Source of the DNA: Actinomortierella ambigua
Lineage: Eukaryota; Mortierellomycota; Mortierellomycetes; Mortierellales; Mortierellaceae
DNA: 48,004 nucleotides
Assembly (NCBI GenBank): GCA_016098155.1
Contig: JAAAJB010000182.1
Span: forward strand, 8,721 to 56,724
Direction: 5' to 3'
Of this stretch, positions 21,495 to 31,500 are shown piece after piece. Positions within the stretch are counted from its first letter, which is position 1. Each line of letters begins with the position of its first letter. The position numbers and the translations under genes were made by a program. The notes beneath the pieces were generated by a model. The model was given only the letters and a program-made list of their open reading frames with translations. It was not told the origin of the DNA and made no database searches.

Positions 21495-21814
21495 TTACAC
21501 ATAGGCACGACTTCCGAAAGGACGACGGCGGCGGTAACAGAAACGCGTGAACAGCCAAGCAATAACAAAGACGATGGCCAGCACGATGAATATGTGCTCA
21601 AGTCCACCGGTGGCAACATGGATGACTCCAACCAAAGATAAGATCCACAGCAGCAAGAGGATGGCACCAACAATGATGAGGCCGTCAAAGGCGATGAGTT
21701 CTATTGCCAAGTGAGCAGATTCGATACAGGTTAAGCTTCTTGTTAATGAAAGATGCACGATGTACCAGTAAGGGAAGAGAGAAAAGAGTAGCACGCACCA
21801 ACTGTTCCACACAT
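21495..21814 (-). CDS. Two-helix membrane microprotein, lmo0937/DUF5670-like (paralog B)
   Basis: Two exons (21814-21799, only 16 nt with the start codon, and 21700-21495) encode 73 residues. The start MCGTV splices (GTT-G / AA-CTC) into ELIAFDGLIIVGAILLLLW, giving the same N-terminus as the neighbouring paralog. Two hydrophobic helices (GLIIVGAILLLLWILSLVGV and HIFIVLAIVFVIAWLF) are joined by a short turn VATGGLE and followed by a strongly basic tail (CYRRRRPFGSR), suggesting both ends face the cytosol. The core pattern LLW-I-L-LVG ... GG-HI resembles the bacterial lmo0937 family. Without the tiny first exon the gene would be called with a wrong upstream start. Confidence 0.75.
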
Positions 21815-22006
21815 GGAGAAGAAAGACAAGCAAGGATGAGGAGATGTAGAGTGTGGAACATTGACACGACCATGCAAGCCTGTTTTATACATGTTGGGCG
21901 CGTAGGGGTGTGCTCGCATCATCATCATGACGACTATAGATAAACAAAGGATCATGACGGCATGTTCATCATGCACGAGAATAGGAATTTTTATATATTT
22001 TTAGAC

Positions 22007-23283
22007 CTAATCATAGAAATCAATGTGGGTGCCACTCTTAAAGTCATTGACACGAAGAGTGTTCACCAACTTCTTGCTCGAGTCAGCCATGGGTACCAAT
22101 CTGCCCTCCTTGTGCATGTTGCTGTAGATTTCCAATTGCACCTTGTCGCCCAGCGTTGCTCGGACGTCGGCCTGCATCTCGTTGTCCAAAGGGCCAGGAG
22201 CGTAGTTGAGGGTCTTGACGTTCGAGTCAGCCTAATCATAGTTGTAATGGTAGTACGATGACGACAGAATTAGCACAGTCTCTCAAAATTGTGGCATGTC
22301 ATTATTCTCTAACGAGACCATGGTCAATACCTCTTCAAGGCCCATAACACCCAAGAACATGTCACGAGCCGCCTTGCCGGTGGCATAGAGACCCCAGTAC
22401 GCGAATGCTTGCACAGCAAGCAACGAAGAGATTGAAACCACCACAGTCTCGTGCTCGCCAGACGACTTTGGATGGGCGGCTAAAGTATCTTTCACAAATG
22501 CAGTGCTGCTCAAATGTAAAAGGAAGAGCGGGGGGGGGGGACGTCAGTCTTATAGTTGACATTTGTGCATTCGGGTGATACTCATTCAAGACATGGCCTT
22601 CAAGAAATCCTCAACGCGTGCGAGTACGAATACAATTTCTACACTCAGCAACAAACACGGAAACGTCGGCAGCAAAAGGCAATTCGAAAGAAAAAAAAAT
22701 CCAGACTCCAATATTTACCTCAATCCGATCATGGACACAACATTGAAGTCGAGATACTTTCTCGCGTCTTGCCAGCTGAACTCTTTGGCGGTCTTAGTCA
22801 AATCACCCAATGATCCGGCGTTGTTGACCAAAATCGACTTTGTGATTGGTTGCTATGTGTTTTCAGTGGACAACAAAGGATATCTCAGTCATGCAAACTT
22901 TGCAGATGCCACAGCATTGACGAAATAAAACCGTTTTCCCACGGCGCCACAGGTTTTTAACTTGTGCTGTCTCTACTTACATTCTCTTGGGCAGCCTTGT
23001 TCCTGAGCTGCTTGATAGCATCGACAATACGCTCAATGTTCTTGTCCAGTTCATCCATGTTTGACAGGTCTACGCTATCAACAGTAATACCCCTGACAGA
23101 GACTTTCTTCAGCAAGGTGGGACCGACACTTTCCAGACCTGCCAACACAGTCTCGAGGCGAGTACGATCGCGACCGACAAGAACAAAGGACACGGCAGAA
23201 GCGCCACTCTCGGTGAGATACGACGAGGCAAGGCTTGCTCCAAAACCGCGAGATGCTCCCGTGATGACTATGAGGTGATGCAT
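22007..23283 (-). CDS. SPR: Sepiapterin reductase (short-chain dehydrogenase)
   Basis: Four minus-strand exons (23283-22981, 22837-22719, 22508-22331, 22231-22007) give 825 nt and 274 residues, the usual length for the family. The Rossmann NADP(H)-binding motif VITGASRGFGASLA is at residues 6-19, followed by VLVGRDRTRL with the basic residue preferred for NADPH. The structural NNAGSLGDL motif, the catalytic serine region VSISSLLAVQAF and the YWGLYATGKAARD motif (Tyr-x3-Lys) are all present, and NYAPGPLDNEM follows as in sepiapterin reductases. The enzyme completes tetrahydrobiopterin synthesis by reducing 6-pyruvoyl-tetrahydropterin. Tetrahydrobiopterin is not general in fungi but is reported in Mortierella, which supports the taxonomic guess. 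The gene is divergent from the His-rich gene, 263 bp away. Confidence 0.88.
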
Positions 23284-23468
23284 TGTGTATGTGTGTGTAG
23301 GATTGTTTTGTTTGTGTGCGAATGTGTGTCTCAATGGATGTTGATGTTCATGGGAGAAATGACTTTATGTTTCGGAACACAGTTTTAAAGTTTTGTCACC
23401 AACACAGAATGACGGCATACCACCTTTCGGCAAAGGTGGTCCTATGGCGTTCAAAGTGCCAACGAAGG

Positions 23469-23476
23469 TATAAAAA
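23469..23476 (+). promoter_or_regulatory. TATA box (TATAAAAA)
   Basis: A consensus TATAAAAA stands 78 bp upstream of the ATG of the His-rich gene at 23547, in the short divergent interval with the sepiapterin reductase gene. CCCCT motifs (stress-response-element-like) follow directly at about 23480-23490. A strong TATA box in a compact promoter suggests inducible expression; this is inference. Confidence 0.6.
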
Positions 23477-23546
23477 CGCCCCCTTTCCCCTAGATGTCGT
23501 TACATCATTTCCTGCCTCCATACCCAGCCTCCATATACCCAGCACC

Positions 23547-23909
23547 ATGACGAACATCGAGACCCATCACGACGAGCATCACTCCTCTCTCAAGGACAAG
23601 CTCCACCATCTGACCGAGAAACTGAAGCATCCTCATACCAACGACAAGGGCAAGCAGCAGGCCGACTCTACTGTAGACCACGCCGCCGACCCTAACCCAG
23701 TGCCTGTTGCAGCCAACCACCCCGTCTCTGCCAATGTCCCCGGAGAAACGTCGTCCGTTCCTCAACACGAACACCATCAAGACGTGCACCATCAGCACCA
23801 CAGCAGTGATGCCGACCCTGTTGCAGAGCATTCCATTGTGCACAAGGCCGTTGGTGATCACCCCGGTAGCAACCTGTCGGGCGTTGGTGTTGGAAAACAA
23901 CTCATTTAG
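23547..23909 (+). CDS. Small His-rich hydrophilic protein (hydrophilin/LEA-like)
   Basis: One exon of 120 codons with ATG in good context (AGCACCATG). The protein has no hydrophobic core: it is rich in His, Lys, Asp, Glu and Gln, with an amphipathic Lys-rich segment (SLKDKLHHLTEKLKHP) near the N-terminus and His clusters (HEHHQDVHHQHH) near residue 75. A Gly/Val-rich end (NLSGVGVGKQL) closes it. No named family was recognised. Composition recalls dehydrin or hydrophilin-type stress proteins, and the His clusters could bind metal; both are inferences. The TATA box 78 bp upstream supports it as a real, regulated gene. Confidence 0.65.
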   Translation: MTNIETHHDEHHSSLKDKLHHLTEKLKHPHTNDKGKQQADSTVDHAADPNPVPVAANHPVSANVPGETSSVPQHEHHQDVHHQHHSSDADPVAEHSIVHKAVGDHPGSNLSGVGVGKQLI

Positions 23910-24552
23910 TCATGAATAGTTGAAATATACATTTTGTACCAACAGACACAATGTTGCTGGTGTGAAAAAGGTGTGGTTTGGATAGGGGTACTGCATGGTG
24001 TAAAGGAAACCAAAAAGAGAGAGAGAGAGACTGACAGATTGACAGGCAGATAGAGAGAGAGACAGCTCAGTGATCGTGCATGATGTTGTGCAGATGTTTG
24101 ACACGTCGTTAAAAAAAGTAGCGTGACAATGGACGTTGTGTATCACAGTGGACAAGCAACAGGAGCGCCGTTGATCCAGGGACCAGGACCAGGAAATTCC
24201 GAGGAGCTTGACGCGCTTATGGCAGTCGACGTAAAAGTACGAGGCTCCATCAAACCAAACCCCTTGTTCTTTTCCTTCCTTTCCCCCCTCCACATGTCCA
24301 TGGAGGGAGAACGGAGGCACATCTCCATTGGTTCAGGTCACGTGCGGCGAAAAAACCGAAAATTTTTATTGGCAGCGCGGGCGAAATGATGAAGAGTGCT
24401 CCTCTCCTCCACTTCCCTCATTGCACCACATCTGAGCTGATTTTTCTTGCTGCTGCCCCCCTCCCTCCCCGCCTCATCGTTCTCTTGTCCCCCCTCTTTC
24501 TCTCTGCCTCTTTCTCTTACGCTCGTCACAGCATCTCCATCTTTGATCAACA
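23910..24552. other. Intergenic region with GA tracts, no gene recognised
   Basis: Contains GA-rich tracts (about 24013-24065) and, just before the next start, a CT-rich leader (24445-24540). Open frames in it lack splice logic or domains. Confidence 0.55.
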
Positions 24553-25416
24553 ATGATGACCTCCATGACTGTCGCTACTGCGCCTCTGCACTGCTCCTCG
24601 CAGGAGATGATGAAGGCGCAGTCGACTCTTGGAGAGATGCATGCTCAGCACGAGCAGAGCGTCATGTCGGCTTCTGTGTCCCAGCCAAAGAACACCAGCA
24701 CTCAGCTGGTGCGAGAGCTTTCAGATGAGGATATCAAGGCGCTGCTTAGGTAGGCTCGCCATCCAATTGATTGAGCCATCAAAGGATCCCCTCACAATAT
24801 GGAATGCTGAGCGAGAGATAAGGAGGGCAAGAGGCAGTGAGCGAACGGAGCGGAGAGTTCTAGAAGGAGACAAATAGGGAAAAAGGAAAACAAAAAAGAA
24901 AAAGAAAGCCATCTCCTAATGGGGTCAAGATGGGGCAGTAGGGGCTGTTTGAAGTAAGAGGGGTCGAACGTCAGGAAGAAGGCAAGACTAAAGGCCACGT
25001 CTCGGATTTGGGCATCGAGCCCCATCCCGCCGGTGTTCTTTCGCCCTTTCCCTTTCTTACCTACCTTTTACCCCCTCCCTTTCTTACCCGCCGCCCCTTT
25101 GCTCCTCCCCACCCCCTGAAGAGATTGACGTTTTTCCTGATGGATACGCTCAAACAAAAAAAGAGAGAGAGAGAGAGAGACAAATGGGAGACGAAAGGTC
25201 TTGTTGTAGAGAGAGAAAACAGCACATTGCTCACCACTCCAGAAACAATACGCTGCCTTTTCTGCACATGTTTCCTCAATAAACAGCAAAACGCGGAGGC
25301 ATAAGAAGAACCGCTCTGCTGGCAAGCATTCTGGCACCTCGCCGCTGCTCCGCCAGGTCTTGCGTCGCTCGCTCTTGGGTCATATTGGCAAGCATCAGCG
25401 CAAAGTTGGCAAGTAA
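24553..25416 (+). CDS. Hypothetical small protein with basic C-terminus (two exons)
   Basis: Exon 1 (24553-24749) ends in SDEDIKALL at a GTAGGC donor in phase 2. After a 537-nt intron, exon 2 (25287-25416) starts at AAACAG and reads in phase SKTRRHKKNRSAGKH, then SPLLRQVLRRSLLGHIGKH, ending in QRKVGK. The spliced protein has 108 residues: a Ser/Thr/Gln/Met-rich N-terminal half with no predicted membrane helix, a short acidic helix and a strongly basic tail that could be a nuclear localisation or nucleic-acid-binding segment. No family is recognised. Support is the CT-rich leader, the double ATG, exact phase match and the coding-like basic exon; exon 2 alone is not found by ATG-based ORF calling. 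Confidence 0.55.
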
Positions 25417-26401
25417 AACCTTGCCTTCCCTCCCGGTGTGCCGTCTCTCTCTTTCAGCCGGCAGGTGGTTGCACGCTCTCTCTTTCTCTGACAAGAAACA
25501 CACATTCTCTCTTCGAGTGCCAAAGGAGGCCCGCCAAGTACTGTACACTTGAGAGCGACAAAACAAATTTGTTCAGCAAATTGGAGAGCAACGATTACCC
25601 ACCCACCACTGTTGGATGACAGCACTTCCACACCAAGGTTACCCAACTGCCACCAAACCAACCAACCAACCACTACCCTTTCCGCATTCCCCTCAACAGC
25701 AAGAGAACAACAGATCATACAAACACACACACAACCAGCACACAGCAATAATCTTTCTTCCCAGACACGATAAAGCAACCGTCAGCACATCGCAAGAGCC
25801 AGCGATGGATCACGAGTCGGTTCTTTTTTAGTGGGCACACCATATCAAGGGTTGGAACAAGGAGCCAACAATCGTTTTCACCCACCACCAACATGTTCAC
25901 GCAAGTGATTGTGTTTCAACTTCCTGCTCCGTAGGACCTTTTTTTTTTTTTTTTTTTTTTTTAACTTTTTCCCCTTTTTTTTTTTTTTTTTTTTTCCTTT
26001 GAGGCTGCCTCCCCCCCCCCTGTACATATTTTCTCTTTTTTTTTTCTTTTTCTTTTATTCTGTAGTGATTGTTATAAATCTGTTTTGAAAAGGAAACCGT
26101 TATCACTCACCCATGGGAGAGAAGGGGCGCGAGGGGAGGGGGATTCGCCAGCATTGCATTGTTTCAGCGTATGGTGGATAATGATAATATTTTGAGTTGG
26201 ATGTAAAAATAGCCGCCTAATATAGAACCCCTGTCCTGTCGAACTCGCTCTTCCCTCTTCACCTACTGCCTCACACCACCCCACAACCAATTCTTCCAAT
26301 ACAACTACTGTCCCTCGATTGCATTGCACTTTGCATTGCATCTGCATTCCTTTAACCATTCCCACCATTGAATACTGAGAACATTCTCATTGTATTATAC
26401 T
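25417..26401. other. Intergenic region rich in homopolymers, no gene recognised
   Basis: This region holds the 3' end of the preceding gene and the promoter of the next. Direct features are CA-rich sequence around 25720-25745 and the T/C tracts listed separately. No exon with recognisable product was found. Confidence 0.6.
25939..26060. repeat. T-homopolymer cluster with C run
   Basis: Runs of about 24 T (25939-25962), 21 T (25975-25995), 10 C (26011-26020) and further T-rich sequence occur in about 120 bp of intergenic DNA. Such runs are prone to length error in sequencing. Confidence 0.85.
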
Positions 26402-27805
26402 ATGCATCGAGGCTTCTTACAAGGAGCATGGACCATCATGCTGGTGCTCTTCGGATCACTGCTACTCTTTTCATCTCTTGTAGATGGTCAATGTAAGCCA
26501 TAGGTTCATTGGGCACATCCGTTCAAACAATTCTGCACAGGCATGGGATGGATCAGAACCCGGCAATGGGAATGTGCCCTGAGGCAAGAAGAAGGGGGTT
26601 TAGAAGTATTACACAACTGAACAAAAACAAAGAACCAGGGCTCGTCGAGAAGAGTGAGTGAGAGAGCCAACAAAAATCATTCAGGGACTGGAGCGAAAAT
26701 GAAAGGGAGAGTATGAGCGCCTCTTTTCTCTCACACACACACTCTCTCTTGTGTGTGTGTGTGTCTCTTGCTTGCCCTTGTTGTCGACATTACTGCCCGA
26801 CTACACTGCTGTGTCGAGACGAAAGGAGGCAATACTGACATTAACATCCCTTTTTCCACGCGCGTCCAACTCTTCCTCGTAGCAACATCTGCTTCGCCGC
26901 CGCCGCCGCCGCCTCCGCCCGGCTCTTCCAACCAGCCTACAGCCACAGTTCCAGCTACAGGAACCGCAAGTGGTACAGCTCCGGTGCCGGTGCCAACGAA
27001 TACCAATGGTGGCAATCAAACCATCCCGACTCCGACTCAGACGGGACCCCGGCCCACGCGCGACCCAAGTGCACCCCTGGCCACAATAAACGTGATCTCG
27101 CCTCCAAACCGCAAGGACAACCCTCCGCTGTATGCCCTTGGCTCGAACATCCTGTTTTCATGGACAATTGACATGACAAAGCTGCTGCTCACGCCTACCA
27201 ATATCACGCTGGATGCGATTCCACAATCAAGGAGCAAGGAAGTCTATACCATTGGCGTCGTGCCGCCGGGCACCACCAACTACACTTGGACTGCTGCCTT
27301 GCAAAGAAATGACAGCCATCCGTTGATCGAGGACATTTACACGTTCCGCATCTATGATGGACAGGTTGGGCCATATGGCTACCTGACCGATGGTGGAGGG
27401 TACCTGCAATCGAATGTAGGCATTCTCTTTGGCCTGTACTATCCTCGAGAGTATAACAATGCTAGTAAGTCGCCGAATATATACATTTATTACGATGCGA
27501 TAGGGAAATCACAGAAACAAACTGAGGAGTTTGGTACAACCACCAGTGAGTGGCCTCGTGATTCAGGTCTTCTGACTCTCTTTCCTCTCCCTAATGTTTC
27601 TCTCTCTCTCTCTCGTTTCTCCCCCTTCCTCTCCTTGGTTATTATTACAGCTTGCGATTGCACCTCGAACGACGTACAACAGCGATGTGGAACGTGCGAA
27701 TTTTCGCCCGTTACAAACAGCGCACATGGGGCCCTGTTCCCTTCTGGATCAGCATGGGTCCTCCCCATTGCCATTGCTGTTATTAGCGCCAGTCTTGCCT
27801 TGTAG
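26402..27805 (+). CDS. DUF7137-like GPI-anchored cell-surface protein
   Basis: Three exons (26402-26492, 26883-27464, 27651-27805) encode 275 residues. Exon 1 is a signal peptide (LVLFGSLLLFSSLVDG). A Pro/Thr/Gly-rich linker beginning with a proline run follows. The central domain opens with ATINVISPPNRKDNPPLYALGSN and has LFSWTIDM, a TNYTWTAAL sequon and GILFGLYYPREYNN, matching the pattern of the fungal DUF7137 beta-sandwich domain. A short cysteine cluster (CDCTSNDVQQRCGTC) precedes a small-residue site (TNSAHGALFPSGSAW) and a C-terminal hydrophobic helix, the layout of a GPI signal. A wall or plasma-membrane surface role is inferred; no enzymatic activity is suggested. The polyadenylation-like AATAAA lies 43 nt after the stop. 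Confidence 0.78.
26732..26764 (+). repeat. Inverted (CA)n ... (GT)n dinucleotide repeat in an intron
   Basis: An 11-nt CACACACACAC tract and a 14-nt GTGTGTGT tract are separated by about 8 nt (TCTCTCTT), so the transcript of this intron of the DUF7137-like gene can fold into a hairpin with a stem of about 11 bp. Confidence 0.75.
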
Positions 27806-27847
27806 CAGAGTTGAAAAATGATATCTTTCTCGTCCTCGTAAAAAACA

Positions 27848-27853
27848 AATAAA
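27848..27853 (+). terminator. AATAAA polyadenylation signal
   Basis: AATAAA followed by an A run lies 43 nt downstream of the stop codon of the DUF7137-like gene. Confidence 0.5.
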
Positions 27854-28558
27854 AAAAAAAAAACGAAAGGCCATGTGACCTTTCTTCTCTCCCTGCTCTT
27901 TCAAACACAACTCCGCCTGGCCGCCACTCTGTGTCTCTCAGACAGCCTAGCCTAGGCAGGTTTTGGTTTCTCGAGTCACTTTGGCATTCCTTCCCCCTTC
28001 TTTCCTCATTCTTCATTTCTTGGTCACCCTCCTTCTTCTTCAGGCACCGCTCTGCCTTGTCTCTTTTTGTAAGAAAAGAAAAAAGTGTGCATAGTAGCCC
28101 AAACGCCTTCTCAGAACCACTCTCAAGGACCCTTCTCTTTCTTTTTTTTTTGCCACCGTTTTCCACGATCAATTTTTTTTTCTTGGTCCGCAGAACACCT
28201 TGCAACGAATCGGAACTGAATCGCATCTCTGCAGAGAGAACGAGCCATTGGGATGTTGCATTGGCTCATTGAGTGAACAGCCTCTTTGAACAATGCATAC
28301 ATTCCTGTCATTTTCTCACCCCTCCCTCTCAAGACTCCCTCGTGGCACTGTTTACGGATAGTTATGTCATCCACCTTATCAGTTATAATTTGTTTTTCTT
28401 TCTTTCTACCCAAACTACCAAAGGATTTTGTAGTCCCAACCACAGACGGCAAGGAAACCGGAGGCACCCAGGAACAACTACTACATTGAGGCTTTTGTGA
28501 CCACCGCATCAAACTTGAGGACCTGCAGCTTCCCCGATCCACCTATTCTCTGCTGCAA
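27854..28558. other. Promoter region of the RING-SNF2 gene
   Basis: About 700 bp of CT-rich intergenic DNA. Near 28242-28267 an inverted repeat GAGCCA ... TGGCTC brackets two ATTGG/CCAAT-type boxes. No gene is seen. Confidence 0.55.
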
Positions 28559-31500
28559 ATGTCTGAAGGAAATAGTCAAAACGGGGCGGACGCCTTCAGC
28601 TTCGCCGAAAAGTTCTTCCAGACCATTGGCAGCATGACAGATATGTCCGATGAAGAGAACGACGTCCATAGCGATGATTCGGAGGGCGATGGTGGCCTCA
28701 GCCCCGTGGACAACGGCCATGCCCTTCATAACGACAATGTCGTGGCACACCCATACCAAGAGGACCCAAAGGCTGTCAAGCGGAGGAAACTAGAGTCCAT
28801 TCAGAATGCCATCAGCGGACAAAGCGCCGTCTCTGCACCATTAACCGCCATGGCTGACCAACCGCCAACGGGTCGAAGCACTACTCCATTTGGGCTCAAG
28901 CAGGAGCCAATACTGGCTCCCCTTGACCACTTCAGTCCTCACTCGCTATCGTCGACCATCACCCCTCAGGTCAAGACTGAGCCTTCAGGAAGCACCAGAG
29001 ATCCAACTAGCAACACTGTCACTTCCGTCAAGATCGAGCCTGGCTCACATGTACACCCCCACCCACCCTCTACTTCTACGACACCACTTTCTCAAAGCTC
29101 AGGATCGAACACAGCGATAACTCCAGTCTCCCTTCAGTCCTCCGCAGCAACCACGCCAAAGGACGACCGCCAAACAAGCAATGGCGTCATTGATCTCACA
29201 GAGGATATAGCTCGCGTTACAAGCCCCTCCTCTCCAGCCTCCGGCACCATGACTAATCCGACAGCCATCTCAGACGCCGAGGTAGAGATTGATGAGCAGC
29301 GCTCAACAACGGTCCCCAATCGACACATGTGCTTTGGCATGATCCAAACCTTGGTTGTCACTTTGTATCCACGCCAAATGGAGTATCTCGAAGGTGTGGT
29401 GGACAAGGTCATTGTCAAGCGAACTACCATTGCCAAGAAGGCAAGCTTGTCTGTCCAGTGGGAAAACGGTGATCTGGTAATTTTTTTTGATGTGGTTTTC
29501 TATCGTTTTCGGACTATTCGATAAGAACACAGAAACTCAGTGTTTGCTACGTACCCATCCTAACCCTCATGCGCCTTTTTTGAACTCAATAGTACGGATA
29601 TGTGGTTTCGGAGATGGCAGAGACTTTGGTGCCTTTGATTGATGCCAACCTGATCTGGTGGGAGGCCCACGTACCTCGCCAACGCAAGTACAATGTAGGT
29701 GCATTGATAAACTTGAATATGGCATATGCCGTGCTGTAGTCGATCGTTGGCCTTATTTTACTCACCTATCTTGGGAAACGTCTTACTATAGAATGTTAGC
29801 GTACCGGTCAACATTGTCGTTTACGGTCGCTCGGAACATCAGATGGCAGTGGCAAAGGGTTTGTGGGGGAAAGCCATGCTCATGGACCCTGTCGCCTTCG
29901 ACCACCGTACTCGCTACTGCAACCCTTTGGTCCCTGAGCCTGGGGAGATGCTGTCACCATACGATCGATGGCGTGGTATCGCCTCAGCAACATACAGCAC
30001 GACATCCCACAGCACTTTCAACGGCACAAGCATGTACGGATACTCGGGATACTCAGGGGGGGTTGGTGTGCGCTCTGCAGAGGAGATCAAGAATCAGATC
30101 GATAACGTCTTCAAAGGCCTGCGGAGCGCTACTGATTTGCCAGAGATCTGTCCCTCAAAGGCTGTAACCACCCCCATGTACCGGCACCAGAAGCAGGGAC
30201 TGTACTTTTTGATGGAGCGCGAGAAAGAATACGACTTTAGTGATGATGAGGCTAACAAACTCACCTCTCTATGGCGAGTTCGGCACCTACCACATCGACA
30301 CCCAGTTTACTTTAATGTCGTCACGAGCCAGGAATCTGCTGTCAGACCGGTCAACATGCGCGGCGGTATCTTGGCTGATGATGTGAGTACCTTCTAAACG
30401 ACCTGTTATTAATTAATTTTTAACTGCCTAACGGTGATCTATCGGCGTTAACACCCATTCATCCTCATTACCTTTTGAATAACCGCAGATGGGTCTTGGA
30501 AAGACGCTGACAATCATCGCGCTCATCATGACCACCTTGGTGCGCCCCAAAAAAGAGATACCGTCAGACGTCTTTCAACATGCACCTGACTTTTTGGGCA
30601 CAGGAGAAGAAGTAACAGTTTTTGAGTCGCCGCCTTCACCGACACTCCGTCCCCTGCAGCCCACAGCGCCCAGGAAACCGTTGAAGCGGCGGCTAACCAA
30701 CGCACGAGAAAAGAGCCATGGCACTCTCATCGTCTGTCCACTCTCCACGGTCCAGAACTGGGAGGAGCAGTTTGGCGCCCATCTCTCGCAAGCCTCCAAC
30801 ACACATGTTTACGTGTATCATGGTGGTACACGCGTCTCTGATCCGAAATACCTGGCTCAGTTTGATGTGGTGATCACGACGTACAACCTGCTTGGCTCGG
30901 AGTACTCACGAGAGTGCAAGGGTCGCGAGATTGAGAACGGACCATCAAAGCACCCAAGCGCATTGCAGTCTGTGGATTGGTTCCGCGTTGTGCTAGACGA
31001 AGCCCATATCATCAAGGAAGCCAACACGGTGCAGAGCAGAGCTGCCTGCGCCCTCCGCGCTGAGCGGCGTTGGTGCCTGACTGGAACGCCCATCCAGAAC
31101 AAAGTAAGTTACACTTTGCACTCGTCGAACGTGACAACATCTTTTGGTCTCTTGATACGCTTTTTTTTTTTTTTAACGCGACTATACTCTACTTGCTTGT
31201 TCTCACTATATTCCAGTTGGACGACCTGTACGCACTCGTCAAGTTTCTTGGTATGGAGCCGTTTAACGACAAGAGCCACTGGACTCACTTTATCACCAAA
31301 CCGATCAAGAGTGCCAATCCTATCGGCGTCACACGCTTGCAGACACTGATGAAGGTCATCACGTTGCGCCGCACCAAGACGCAGCTTGTCGATGGCAAGC
31401 CCATCCTGTCGCTGCCATCCCGCACTGATCACAAACGATTGCTGGATTTGAGCATGAACGAACGATCTCTCTACCACCGTATGGAGTCTCGTGCCAAGCA

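Noticed and set aside
28559..30382. HIRAN domain as in HLTF/Rad5
   Set aside because: The region before the ATPase ([17 protein letters not shown] onward) lacks the typical HIRAN motifs I can recognise, so the gene is left at group level.
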